A stretch of 64,000 nt of DNA from positions 32,850-96,849 of the forward strand of contig UQFO01000008.1 in NCBI GenBank assembly GCA_900540275.1, read 5' to 3'. The translations under genes and the position numbers were made by a program. Below the pieces are notes generated by a model, which had not been told where the DNA came from, searched no databases, and saw only the letters and a program-made list of their open reading frames with translations. Shown piece by piece: positions 34,755 to 43,121 of the stretch. Position 1 is the stretch's first letter. The number at the start of each line of letters is the position of its first letter. Source of the DNA: an uncultured Oscillospiraceae bacterium. Lineage in GTDB: Bacteria; Bacillota; Clostridia; Oscillospirales; Acutalibacteraceae.

Positions 34755-34862
34755 ATGCTGGAAGCTTGTCTTTGCATTTTCGTCCTCAAAGCGGTGGACG
34801 AGATATTAAAAATGATGAAAAAACGCACGCGCAGAAAGCAGCCTGCCAGGCGGAGGGCGTAA
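34755..34862 (+). CDS. 35-residue basic small protein
   Basis: AAAGGAGGGGACAGCC precedes an ATG at 34755 that opens a 35-codon frame. The first 20 residues (MLEACLCIFVLKAVDEILKM) would make an amphipathic or membrane-associating helix; the last 15 are nearly all Lys/Arg. The strong ribosome site makes translation likely. It lies between the WYL gene and the HhH gene. No homologue is known to me. Confidence 0.55.
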   Translation: MLEACLCIFVLKAVDEILKMMKKRTRRKQPARRRA

Positions 34863-34887
34863 TCGCGCTTGAAATGGAGAAACACAT

Positions 34888-35193
34888 ATGGGCGATAAAA
34901 CGGGAAAAACAGGAGAGAATAACAAAACGGACCTTTTAAAAATCCCCGGCGTCGGGCAGAATATGAAAGAGCACCTGCTTGCGCTTGGCTATACATGCGT
35001 GGAAGACTTAAAGGGAGAAAACCCGCTTGATATGTATGAGCGCGACCGTATCCGTTCAGGCGGGCCGCTTGACAGCTGCGTGCTTTACGTTTACCGCTGC
35101 GCCGTGTATTTTGCGCAGACGCCGCAGCCGGATATGGAAAAGCTCAAGTGGTGGTACTGGAAGGACAGAGCCCTGGGAGATGAAACGATTTGA
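34888..35193 (+). CDS. helix-hairpin-helix protein, Cdd1 (pathogenicity locus) family
   Basis: 101 residues. DLLKIPGVGQNMKEHLLALGYTCVEDLKGENP is a helix-hairpin-helix, and DSCVLYVYRCAVYFAQTPQPD is the conserved Cdd1-family end. The name derives from a C. difficile pathogenicity-locus neighbour; function is unknown, though HhH motifs bind DNA non-specifically. The stop codon overlaps the start of the HD gene, indicating translational coupling. Confidence 0.82.
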   Translation: MGDKTGKTGENNKTDLLKIPGVGQNMKEHLLALGYTCVEDLKGENPLDMYERDRIRSGGPLDSCVLYVYRCAVYFAQTPQPDMEKLKWWYWKDRALGDETI

Positions 35194-35849
35194 TAACCTT
35201 TGAGGATGTAAAGAACAGCCCGACAATCCGAACCTATATAGAGAAAGCCGACGAGTCTCTGATTGCGCTCGGATACACGGAACACAGCTATGCGCACGTA
35301 ACAAAGGTGTCGCAGACAGCGAAATATATACTGCTTACGATGGGGTACACGCAGCGGGAAGCGGAGCTTGCCCAAATAGCGGGCTATCTGCACGATATTG
35401 GCAATATCGTCAACCGCGTCGACCACGCACAGAGCGGGGCGGTGATGGCGTTTCGCATCCTCGACAACATGGATGCAAGCCCGCAGGATATCGCGACCAT
35501 CATTACGGCAATCGGCAACCACGACGAGGGGACGGCTTATCCGGTCAACCCGATAGCGGCGGCGCTGATTCTGGCCGATAAGAGCGACGTGCGCCGTTCC
35601 CGCGTGCGCAACAACGATATTACGACCTTTGACATCCACGACAGGGTGAATTATTCTGTCGTGAAGTCACGCCTGAGCATCAATGAGGAGCATACGGTCG
35701 TGGAGCTTTGCCTTTCCATCGATACAGAGGTTTGTTCCGTCATGGATTACTTCGAAATTTTTCTCGGCCGTATGATTTTATGCCGCAAGGCTGCGCAGCG
35801 GCTTGATTTAAAGTTCCGTCTCGTTATCAACGGGCAGCAGCTCCTGTAA
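35190..35849 (+). CDS. HD-domain phosphohydrolase
   Basis: 219 residues beginning at a TTG that overlaps the upstream stop by four bases (GGGAGATG seven bases before). The HD metal site is HSYAH (about residues 33-37), YLHDIGN (67-73), GNHDEGT and the later DKSD. The extra C-terminal 80 residues are unassigned. Such proteins cleave nucleotides or cyclic nucleotides; the substrate is not predictable. Coupling to the HhH protein suggests a nucleic-acid-related role. Confidence 0.85.
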   Translation: MITFEDVKNSPTIRTYIEKADESLIALGYTEHSYAHVTKVSQTAKYILLTMGYTQREAELAQIAGYLHDIGNIVNRVDHAQSGAVMAFRILDNMDASPQDIATIITAIGNHDEGTAYPVNPIAAALILADKSDVRRSRVRNNDITTFDIHDRVNYSVVKSRLSINEEHTVVELCLSIDTEVCSVMDYFEIFLGRMILCRKAAQRLDLKFRLVINGQQLL

Positions 35850-35877
35850 CGGCGGGATAACATTAAGGTGTTAATAA

Positions 35878-36272
35878 ATGAGCGGACAAAAACGCCCATC
35901 CATAAATATGGGGCCAATCGTGATGGACTGCGTTACCGGTCAGGCCGGGAATTATCGCGGTTCTGCAGCCGGCTTCTGGGCCGGGAGCTGACGCACCCGG
36001 CGCAAAACGGGACGGCGGCGGTCATTTCGCCCGGCGGCAGGGCACTGGCGTTTCAGGAGACGGATACATAGGTGCCGCCTGTCTGGCCTTGGCAGGCCGG
36101 TAAGCTGGGGCGGATGCTGGACTTTGATTTAATAGCCGACGATTTGGATGAAGCAGCCAAGTATGCCATTACCTGCGGCGCACGGCTCGCGGAGGAAAAG
36201 TTCTTTGATGACTCACGCACATTGTTTGACCCCGCGGGGCGTCCGTTCTGCACCAATACGTTCCATGCCTGA
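35878..36272 (+). pseudogene. broken VOC (glyoxalase-fold) gene
   Basis: The frame from the ATG at 35878 encodes SINMGPIVMDCVTG and soon stops. The remaining homology continues in another frame: ELSRFCSRLLGREL, then LAFQETDT, a TAG at 36069, then VPPVWPWQAGK and, to the end, LDEAAKYAITCGARLAEEKFF and FDPAGRPFC. The intact gene at 16.1 kb has EYKPPVWP at the TAG position, so a Tyr codon probably mutated to TAG. One frameshift plus one nonsense codon inactivate it. Confidence 0.75.
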
Positions 36273-36283
36273 TGGAAATAAAA

Positions 36284-36316
36284 CCACGCCCGGCTTCATT
36301 AAGAAACCGGGCGTGG
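36284..36316. terminator. hairpin between VOC pseudogene and MBL gene
   Basis: CCACGCCCGG and CCGGGCGTGG pair perfectly; the minus side is followed by TTTTATTT, so it terminates the metallo-hydrolase operon. Confidence 0.75.
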
Positions 36317-36330
36317 CTTGTTGTTGGATA

Positions 36331-37209
36331 TTATACCGCTTTCCACAGCAGGCGGTTATTGTCAAATACTGCGTCAACACGCCCTTTTTCGCTTAAATAA
36401 GCAAGGTACGAGCGTACTGTGCTGCCAACGAGCGCATACTGGCTGAAATCGAGCGTCAGGCCGAACATGTCGAACAATCCCTTTAAAATATCCTCAAATA
36501 TCATCGGTGTTCTGCAAAGCTCTGTAATTTGCTCCAGCGCCTCTTCTGTTTTGCGGATGTTCAGCCGCGCAAGCGGGGCGATGTCTTCTGTTGCCTGCGC
36601 ATGGGAAGGGACGAAGCATTCCGCCCGCATTTCCTCTACCATATGCAGGGTAGAGAGATATGCCTCCACATCGTACACAAAGGGCAGGCGGTATTTCTGC
36701 AGCGTGCTTTCACTCGCGAGGCAGTCCGCCAGGAAAACCACGCCGTCCGGCGTGCGGAAGCCCGTCATCGCAAAGAAATGGCCCGGTAAATCGATGATTT
36801 CCAGCTCTTTGGGAAAATACGGGTCAGAAAACGGCAGGACATTGCTTTCCTGCGCCATCAAGAATTTGGAACGCAGCGCTTTCGGCGGATATCCGCCGTA
36901 GAGGAACGACGGCTCCAGTACGGGGAACTGCGTGAACGCCGCCTCGATGCCGTGTGAGAAAATTTTGCAGCCCGTTCTCTGCTGAAGCAGGTGGTTGCCG
37001 CCGATATGGTCGGCGTTTGAGTGCGTGTTTACAACGCAGGAGAGCGTAAGCCCCTCTCCCTCGATAATACGCAGCGCTTTTTTACCGGCTTCCTTGTCGT
37101 TGCCGCTGTCTATGAGAACAGCTTCTCCCTCGCCTTTAACGTAAACCCCCATTTTTGCGGGACATTCAATATAATAGGTGTTTCCTGCCGCCTGAACCAG
37201 TTCATACAT
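36331..37209 (-). CDS. MBL-fold metallo-hydrolase
   Basis: 292 residues from the ATG at 37209 with GGAGG upstream; the longer open frame is spurious. The metal motif is HSNADHIGG, where the usual second histidine of HxHxDH is Asn, as in one branch of the family. The other ligands appear in GHFFAM, ADCLAS and PSHAQ. The C-terminal third (about 210-292) looks like a winged helix or helical lid, as in YflN-type hydrolases. It is last of an operon with two GNAT genes; substrate unknown. Confidence 0.85.
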   Translation of the reverse strand: MYELVQAAGNTYYIECPAKMGVYVKGEGEAVLIDSGNDKEAGKKALRIIEGEGLTLSCVVNTHSNADHIGGNHLLQQRTGCKIFSHGIEAAFTQFPVLEPSFLYGGYPPKALRSKFLMAQESNVLPFSDPYFPKELEIIDLPGHFFAMTGFRTPDGVVFLADCLASESTLQKYRLPFVYDVEAYLSTLHMVEEMRAECFVPSHAQATEDIAPLARLNIRKTEEALEQITELCRTPMIFEDILKGLFDMFGLTLDFSQYALVGSTVRSYLAYLSEKGRVDAVFDNNRLLWKAV

Positions 37210-37274
37210 GTTATATTTCCTCCGTTTGGTTAATATCCGCAATGAAGTAAAGCCGCCTTTATGGCGGCTTACGC

Positions 37275-37748
37275 TTATGCGATGATAAGTTCCATCGGCT
37301 GAAACCTGATGCCGTCGCGCTCTGTTTCGGCCGACACCCCGCAAAAACCCATTGCGCGGTAGGCCGGCACAGCCGACAGGTCGGCGTTGACGGAAAGCCC
37401 GGTGTTTCCAGCTTTGCGGCATTCCTGTGCGGCCCTTTGTACGAGTGCGCCGGCGATTCCCTGCCGGTGATAACTGCCGTCTGTAAACAGAAGGTTGATG
37501 TGCCCGCCGCGCGCCAGCGCGAGCACGCCCAAAAGCGAAGTACCGCCATACGCGCCGAACAGGCGCATACCGTGCTTTTGCATTTGCTCTTTAACATTAT
37601 CCTCCGTAATAAAGGAAAGAAAGGTTTTAACCCCTTTTTCCTCATAAGACGGCGCGTTATATTCCATGAACACGCGCCGAACCAATGCCGCAGCCTGCGG
37701 AATATCCTCTATCTCCAGTTCCCTGAGCTGCGGCTTGATTTGGCTCAT
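37275..37748 (-). CDS. GNAT acetyltransferase
   Basis: 157 residues. The acetyl-CoA loop is in LFTDGSYHRQGIAGALVQRA, followed by VNADLSAVPAYRAMGF, the common end of the fold. Its ATG overlaps the stop of the upstream GNAT gene, so the two are translationally coupled. Substrate unknown. Confidence 0.85.
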   Translation of the reverse strand: MSQIKPQLRELEIEDIPQAAALVRRVFMEYNAPSYEEKGVKTFLSFITEDNVKEQMQKHGMRLFGAYGGTSLLGVLALARGGHINLLFTDGSYHRQGIAGALVQRAAQECRKAGNTGLSVNADLSAVPAYRAMGFCGVSAETERDGIRFQPMELIIA

Positions 37749-38254
37749 TCTTTTTTGAGCAGCGCGTACATGCAGGAATCAAAAATTTCGCCGTTTTTGC
37801 AGACGCTGTCCTTCATAATGCCTTCAAGCGTAAAGCCAGCCTTCTGCAGCACTTTGCGGGACGCCGCGTTATGCGCGAAAGGCTCCGCGTAAATGCGCAC
37901 AATATCAAACTTTTCAAACGCCTCGGCGCAGATTTGCCTGACGGCGGCGCTCATGACGCCCTTACCCCAAAACGGCTCGCCCAGCCAGTAGCCAAGCTCC
38001 GCTGATTTGCGCGCCACGTCGCCTTGGACAAATATGCCGACGCTGCCGACTGCCTCGCCGTTTATGACGATAGCGCGGCACAAATCCTTTTCCTCGCTGC
38101 TGTGCGCGCATTCCCTGACATACAGCGCCGCGTCCGCGAGCGTGTAAGGGTGGGGAAATACATCGCGCAGGTTGTCGGATATTTTTTTATTATCCGCGTA
38201 CTTTAAAACACTGCGCGCGTCGTTTTCTTCCCATTTTCTTAAAGTGAATTCCAT
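37745..38254 (-). CDS. GNAT acetyltransferase, RimJ/RimL type
   Basis: 169 residues from the ATG at 38254 (AGGAGG). MEFTLRKWEENDARSVLKYADN, LGYWLGEPFWGKGVMSAAVRQI (acetyl-CoA binding) and AHNAASRKVLQKAGFTLEG are typical of the Acetyltransf_3 branch that includes ribosomal-protein N-acetylases and many small-molecule acetylases. First gene of a three-gene minus-strand unit. Confidence 0.88.
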   Translation of the reverse strand: MEFTLRKWEENDARSVLKYADNKKISDNLRDVFPHPYTLADAALYVRECAHSSEEKDLCRAIVINGEAVGSVGIFVQGDVARKSAELGYWLGEPFWGKGVMSAAVRQICAEAFEKFDIVRIYAEPFAHNAASRKVLQKAGFTLEGIMKDSVCKNGEIFDSCMYALLKKE

Positions 38255-38423
38255 AAGTTTGCCTCCTTGCATAGTCATAACCTTCCTATTTTAAACATAA
38301 CACACAGATAGCGCAAAAGCAATAGGATTTGCTGTGGTCCTGAAAACATTTTCTTCCTTGCGTTTTGTATGGAACGTGTTCAAAACCATTGAACGGCAAA
38401 TGGAATGAAACTCAGCAAAAATA

Positions 38424-38451
38424 AACCCGCCGCAGAAGCCCGCGGCGGGTT
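38424..38451 (-). terminator. terminator of the sugar ABC ATPase gene
   Basis: AACCCGCCGC and GCGGCGGGTT form a perfect 10-bp stem; on the minus strand TATTTTTG follows. Confidence 0.8.
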
Positions 38452-38470
38452 ATTTGTATCATAAGGCGAA

Positions 38471-39577
38471 TCAGTTTGTGACGGTCTGCTCGGTTTCCTT
38501 ATCGAAGATATGAATCTTGGAAAGGTCAAGCGCAACCTTGATGGTATCGCCCGGCTTTGCTTTGGAATACGGCTCGACACGCGCGGTAATCGGGATGCCC
38601 GCGATGCTCAGGTAGAGGTAAATCTCCGCACCCATCAGCTCGGTAACGTCGACGTTAGCCTCGATGATGCCGTCGGTCGCCCTCTCCAGGAACTCCGGCT
38701 CGTCGTGTACGTTTTCCGGGCGGATGCCGCAAACGACTTCCTTACCGACATAGGAATCGAGATTCGCCGTCTTGTCGGCGGGCAGCTTAATGTCGTATTG
38801 ATCGAACTTCAGCGAATAGCTGCTGCCGCTCTTCGCGACTGTCGCGTTGATAAAGTTCATCTGGGGGGAACCGATGAAGCCCGCGACAAACTCGTTGCAC
38901 GGCTTGTCGTACAGGTTCTGCGGGGTATCGACCTGCTGGATGATACCGTCCTTCATAACGACGATTCTGGTACCCATTGTCATAGCTTCTGTCTGGTCAT
39001 GCGTAACATAAATGAACGTCGTGCCCAGTCTCTGGTGCAGCTTGCTGATTTCCGTCCTCATCTGCGCGCGCAGCTTTGCGTCGAGGTTGGAGAGCGGTTC
39101 GTCGAGCAGGAAGACCTTCGGGTCACGGACAATTGCGCGTCCAAGCGCAACACGCTGGCGCTGTCCGCCGGAAAGGGCCTTCGGCTTACGGTCGAGCAGA
39201 TGCGCGATGTCGAGGATTCTCGCGGCCTCTTCCACTCTGCGGCGCGTTTCCTCCTTCGGGGTCTTGCGCAGCTTCAGGCCAAACGCCATGTTATCATATA
39301 CTGTCATGTGCGGATACAGCGCGTAGTTCTGGAATACCATCGCGATATCCCTGTCCTTCGGCGCGATATCGTTTGAGAGCACGTCGCCGATATACAGCTC
39401 GCCCTTGCTGATATCCTCAAGGCCTGCGATCATACGCAGGGTCGTCGATTTACCACAGCCGGACGGTCCGACAAGGATAATAAACTCCTTGTCCTCAATT
39501 TCGAGGTTGAAATCGGATACCGCCGTAACCCCGCCGTCGTAAACCTTGTAGATGTGTCTTAAAGAAACATTTGCCAT
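38471..39577 (-). CDS. sugar ABC transporter ATPase, MsmX/UgpC type
   Basis: 368 residues from the ATG at 39577 (AGGAGG). Walker A GPSGCGKST, signature LSGGQRQRVALGRA and Walker B VFLLDEPLSNLD are complete. The C-terminal 130 residues are the TOBE/OB regulatory region of the CUT1 carbohydrate ATPases. No permease or binding-protein genes are adjacent, the usual setting of MsmX/MsmK, a shared ATPase that energises several oligosaccharide importers. It could serve uptake of the maltodextrins produced by the amylase. Confidence 0.92.
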   Translation of the reverse strand: MANVSLRHIYKVYDGGVTAVSDFNLEIEDKEFIILVGPSGCGKSTTLRMIAGLEDISKGELYIGDVLSNDIAPKDRDIAMVFQNYALYPHMTVYDNMAFGLKLRKTPKEETRRRVEEAARILDIAHLLDRKPKALSGGQRQRVALGRAIVRDPKVFLLDEPLSNLDAKLRAQMRTEISKLHQRLGTTFIYVTHDQTEAMTMGTRIVVMKDGIIQQVDTPQNLYDKPCNEFVAGFIGSPQMNFINATVAKSGSSYSLKFDQYDIKLPADKTANLDSYVGKEVVCGIRPENVHDEPEFLERATDGIIEANVDVTELMGAEIYLYLSIAGIPITARVEPYSKAKPGDTIKVALDLSKIHIFDKETEQTVTN

Positions 39578-39749
39578 TACAATACCTCCTGATCCACCCT
39601 TACAATCGGGTAAACAATCCACTAAGGGCAGTTTCTACTTCAGATAATAATATAACAGATTTTTGGAGAAGAGGCTACTATTTTTTTCACTAAATATTGA
39701 ACTTACATTTTATATAAATCCGATATCGCGAAAATTGCGCCCTCTTTTT

Positions 39750-40478
39750 TTAGGTCAAATTGCCGATAAAAATGCTTTTTCGCTCATTTTCCGTGAGTTC
39801 CCTGCATTCACCTTTATGCAATTTACCGTCTAAAACAAGCCCGCCAATCGATTTTCTTTCCAGATAAAGTACGGAAAAACCGCATGCTGCAAACATTTTC
39901 TTGACCTGGTGGAATTTCCCTTCACATATCTCGACGCAGGCTGCATCGGGGATTGCGTCATTTTTCCGCCACAGGCGAGCGGGCAGGCAGCTTGTCCCGT
40001 CACGGAACACAATACCGCGCGTAAACGCGTCTACAGCCTCCTTAGTCAACGGCTTGTCGAGCCGCGCCTCGTAGAGCTTGTACACTTTTTTGGAGGGGGA
40101 AAGCATCTGGTGCGCAAAATCGCCGTCGTCTGTGATAATCAAAAGCCCCTCCGTGTCCTTGTCGAGCCTTCCTGCCGGGAACAGCCCCTTGCGCCTATAT
40201 GCCTCCGGCACAAGGTCGATTACTGTTTTCGCGCGATGGTCGCGCGCGGCGCTTAAAACCCCCGCCGGCTTGTTCATCATCAGGTAAATATGCCGCTTAA
40301 AATTTAGTATTTTGCCGCAGAACTCTATTTTATCCTGCTCTCCGTGGATTTTTTTGTCGCTTTCAAGGCAGGCTTCGCCGTTTATTTTTACAAGGCCCTT
40401 TTTAATAAGCGCCTTAACCTCGCTCCTGCTCATGCCGGTCTGCGATGAAAGCAGCCTGTCGAGCCTTTGAAGCTCCAA
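39750..40478 (-). CDS. rsuA: 16S rRNA pseudouridine synthase, RsuA/RluE type
   Basis: 242 residues, with TTG start (GAGGTG five bases upstream). Residues 1-60 form an S4 RNA-binding domain (RLDRLLSSQTGMSRSEVKALI). The catalytic domain carries the GRLDKDTEGLLI motif whose Asp attacks the target uridine. GKFHQVKKMF is the third conserved block. Small-subunit Psi516 is the probable target; RluB-type large-subunit activity cannot be fully excluded. It follows the DUF4830 gene by nine bases. Confidence 0.88.
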   Translation of the reverse strand: MELQRLDRLLSSQTGMSRSEVKALIKKGLVKINGEACLESDKKIHGEQDKIEFCGKILNFKRHIYLMMNKPAGVLSAARDHRAKTVIDLVPEAYRRKGLFPAGRLDKDTEGLLIITDDGDFAHQMLSPSKKVYKLYEARLDKPLTKEAVDAFTRGIVFRDGTSCLPARLWRKNDAIPDAACVEICEGKFHQVKKMFAACGFSVLYLERKSIGGLVLDGKLHKGECRELTENERKSIFIGNLT

Positions 40479-40487
40479 TCAATCACC

Positions 40488-40970
40488 TCATTTTTTATCT
40501 GGTTTTACAAAGCCATGCATAAACCCGTCGAGCTGTGTGCTGCAAATATCGCCTCCGATGACCTTATCCTCATAAATCAGCAGGTTTGCCCGCACGTTAT
40601 CCCCGCCGCCTGGGTAATTCGTAATACGGTAGCCGATGCGTTTGCAGCTTTTGCCCTTGTATTTTTCCAGGTCGAGCCCCTGGCCGCGCTGGATTTCATT
40701 ATAGTTTTCATAGACCTTATTGAATTTCTGCGGGATGAGCACCTGGTCTATTTCTACCGGCTCGCTCTCGGCCTCCCAGCCAAACTGCTTTAAAAATGCG
40801 ATGCGCTCCCTGTTGTCCGATGCCAAAAGGCTGTACGGCCCGGTGGATGCGACCGCTGTGTCCGGCGTTTTGGAGCAGGCTGCGGCCCTGATAACAATCA
40901 GCAGCACGAGCGCCAGTATGGCGCCCGCCGTTATGATGGTGCGTTTCGATATTTTCTTTGCCACAAACAC
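40488..40970 (-). CDS. DUF4830 membrane-anchored protein
   Basis: 160 residues from a GTG at 40970 with GGGGGGAA seven bases upstream; TTG at 40985 is the alternative. One N-terminal membrane segment (about residues 10-30) is followed by an extracytoplasmic domain of about 120 residues containing RIAFLKQFGWEAESEP and IPQKFNKVYENYNEIQ, which I link to DUF4830. Function unknown. It is first of a two-gene unit with rsuA. Confidence 0.75.
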   Translation of the reverse strand: MFVAKKISKRTIITAGAILALVLLIVIRAAACSKTPDTAVASTGPYSLLASDNRERIAFLKQFGWEAESEPVEIDQVLIPQKFNKVYENYNEIQRGQGLDLEKYKGKSCKRIGYRITNYPGGGDNVRANLLIYEDKVIGGDICSTQLDGFMHGFVKPDKK

Positions 40971-41049
40971 GCGCGTTCCCCCCAAATACGTCCCGCTGCG
41001 GGACTAAAAGAGCTTTATCTCTTCCATTTTATGAGGGAACGGCTTCTGA

Positions 41050-41712
41050 TTATGCCTCTGTAAACAAAAACGGACGCAATCCATCCACCGTATCGGACAG
41101 CTTACAAGCGCCAAGGCTTTTTATTTCCTCCATATCGCCGTAGCCGTAGCTCACAGCGATAAAGTCGCAGCCGGCCTCTATCGCGCCGCGGGCATCAAAT
41201 GCCGTGTCCCCGATAAGAACCATCTCCTTTGTGATTTGACAGCCGAGCAGCCCCGCCGCGTACCTTATCACCTCCGCCTTCTCCTTGCGGCTGCCGTCCA
41301 GGTTTGAGCCGCAGACGAGGTCAAAATATTGCCGGATGTCCAGATAATCGAGCACATCCTTGGCAAACTCGTCGAATTTCGACGTCGTGACGATTACCTT
41401 CGCGCCGGATTCCTTCAAATCCCCGAGCAGGCTGTCCATTCCTTCGTATAAATGGTTCTTGAACGTGCCGTCCCTGCTGTAAGCCTCCCTGTAGCGGACG
41501 AGGGCTTCCTGCGCCTGCGTTTCCGTCATGCCGCAAAGCCGCTGGAACGTGCTTAAAAGCGGAGGGCCGATGTACTGGCTGCGGTCGCTTAAATCGGGGA
41601 TTGGCGCGCCCATTTCGCCGAGCGCCGCGACGATGCCGTCATGTACGCCCTGTGCGCTGTCGCTCAATGTGCCGTCCAGGTCAAACATGACCGTTTGGTA
41701 TCTGCATTTCAT
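41050..41712 (-). CDS. HAD hydrolase, phosphoglycolate-phosphatase-like
   Basis: 220 residues with GGAGGAGG upstream. The Rossmann-type HAD core is seen as FDLDGTLSDS (nucleophile Asp), VIVTTSK (motif II) and MVLIGDTAFDARGA (motif IV). The helical cap lies at about residues 20-85. Probably a phosphatase on small metabolites such as phosphoglycolate or pyrophosphate. It follows the thioesterase gene by 30 bases. Confidence 0.9.
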   Translation of the reverse strand: MKCRYQTVMFDLDGTLSDSAQGVHDGIVAALGEMGAPIPDLSDRSQYIGPPLLSTFQRLCGMTETQAQEALVRYREAYSRDGTFKNHLYEGMDSLLGDLKESGAKVIVTTSKFDEFAKDVLDYLDIRQYFDLVCGSNLDGSRKEKAEVIRYAAGLLGCQITKEMVLIGDTAFDARGAIEAGCDFIAVSYGYGDMEEIKSLGACKLSDTVDGLRPFLFTEA

Positions 41713-41742
41713 AGAAAGTACCTCCTCCCGTGCCGTGAAAGG

Positions 41743-42138
41743 CTATTTCTGAATGAATTTTTCATTTGCTTTTTTCTGGAAGCTTTCTAATTTGACGCTC
41801 ACGCGCTCATGCGTACCGCGCATAATCTCACCCGCGTCATCGCAGACCGTCAAAGAAAAGCTGAATTTGCGCCCATCTATGCCTGTTAACACGGCCTTCG
41901 CGCGGACGTGTCCGCCCACAGGGGTGGGGCTTGTGTGCTCGACGCATAGCATAGTGCCCACAGTCGTGCAGCCGTCGTCCACATATTCCTGCGCGAGGGC
42001 CGCCGCCGCGTTTTCACAAAGCGCCGCCGCCATGGGCGTCGCATACACCCTGAGGCTCCCGCTGCCGACCGCGTCGGCGAGCATTTCACGCGTTACTGTC
42101 GTTTCCTTTATCATTTCCGTTTTGCTGCTGCTTTTCAT
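41743..42138 (-). CDS. hotdog-fold thioesterase (FlK-like)
   Basis: 131 residues, ATG at 42138 preceded by AAGGGA. The sequence AAAALAQEYVDDGCTTVGTMLCVEHTSPTPVGGHVRAKA resembles the fluoroacetyl-CoA thioesterase-like branch, with the Thr/His/Glu site region visible as CTTVGT and EHTSPTPVG. Role probably hydrolysis of an acyl-CoA; physiological substrate unknown. Confidence 0.85.
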   Translation of the reverse strand: MKSSSKTEMIKETTVTREMLADAVGSGSLRVYATPMAAALCENAAAALAQEYVDDGCTTVGTMLCVEHTSPTPVGGHVRAKAVLTGIDGRKFSFSLTVCDDAGEIMRGTHERVSVKLESFQKKANEKFIQK

Positions 42139-42313
42139 ACTGAATTTCCCTTCCAACGAATTTATTTTAGCCGGAACATTGAAATAACTCCGTCCGGATG
42201 CTATACTAAAGGACAGCGTTTTTATACCGGACGCCGCGCATGGTGCGGTGTATTGCTCAAATTATAAAACAGACGATGGAATTGTACAAGTTTTTTTAGA
42301 AAAAGGTGATCGC

Positions 42314-43093
42314 TTGACCGGAGCTTCGTCCACTCAAACCAGCGGCAAGACAGGCGGGCGAATCCATACCATGGACGAAGTGCGCGGCCTGTGCGTCGTC
42401 CTGATGGTGATTTACCACGCCTTTTATACGACAGGGTATCTCTTCGGCTTTTCGGTTGGCCGGGACTTTATTTCTTTTTTTTCCCCAGCCGAGCCGTTTA
42501 TCGCGTCGGTTTTTATCCTGATTTCAGGCATCTCGAGCAACTTGAGCCGCTCCAACGTCAAGCGCGGCGCAAAGCTGCTGCTCGTTGCGGCCGCCGTCAC
42601 GCTCGTGACCGTTTTTATCACGCCGCAGGGCGCGATTTATTTCGGCATCCTGCATTTTTTATCTATTGCGATGCTTCTCTTCGGCCTTTTGCAAAAGGCA
42701 ATGGGGAAAATCCCGCTCGGTTTAGGGCTTGCCGCCTGCGCGGTTTTGTATTTTATTACCTATGGGATACCGCAGGGCTTTCTGGGAATACCCGGCTTGC
42801 TTGGCGTTTCGCTGCCGAATGAGCTTTACCAGACGGAGTTCCTTTTTTTTCTCGGATTTAAAAGCCCGCACTTTTTTTCCGCCGACTATTTCCCTCTGCT
42901 GCCCCATATTTTTACGTTCCTTTTCGGAACGTTCCTGGGCAGGCTCGCGCTTAGCGGGCGGTTCCCAAGGGCTCTCTATAAAAAAAGGGTGCCGCCGCTT
43001 TCCTTTATCGGCAGGCACGCTTTAATCATCTATATCCTTCATCAGCCCGTCATCTACGGGGCGTGTTTGCTTGTTTCGCTGTTTGTCAAATAA
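42314..43093 (+). CDS. DUF1624/HGSNAT-like membrane acyltransferase
   Basis: 259 residues from a TTG at 42314 (AAAGGTGAT seven bases upstream); the open frame extends 22 codons upstream without a ribosome site. RIHTMDEVRGLCVVLMVIYHAFYTT is the heparan-alpha-glucosaminide acetyltransferase-like start with its catalytic histidine region. About seven hydrophobic segments follow, ending RHALIIYILHQPVIYG. It would transfer an acyl group across the membrane onto a surface glycan; the acceptor is unknown. Confidence 0.85.
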   Translation: MTGASSTQTSGKTGGRIHTMDEVRGLCVVLMVIYHAFYTTGYLFGFSVGRDFISFFSPAEPFIASVFILISGISSNLSRSNVKRGAKLLLVAAAVTLVTVFITPQGAIYFGILHFLSIAMLLFGLLQKAMGKIPLGLGLAACAVLYFITYGIPQGFLGIPGLLGVSLPNELYQTEFLFFLGFKSPHFFSADYFPLLPHIFTFLFGTFLGRLALSGRFPRALYKKRVPPLSFIGRHALIIYILHQPVIYGACLLVSLFVK

Positions 43094-43121
43094 TTCTTCT
43101 TTTTGGAAAGGAAGCTTTCAT

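Noticed and set aside
37210..37422. N-terminal extension of the MBL-fold protein
   Set aside because: The extension overlaps the GNAT gene, is unlike the family, and a good ribosome site lies before the ATG at 37209.
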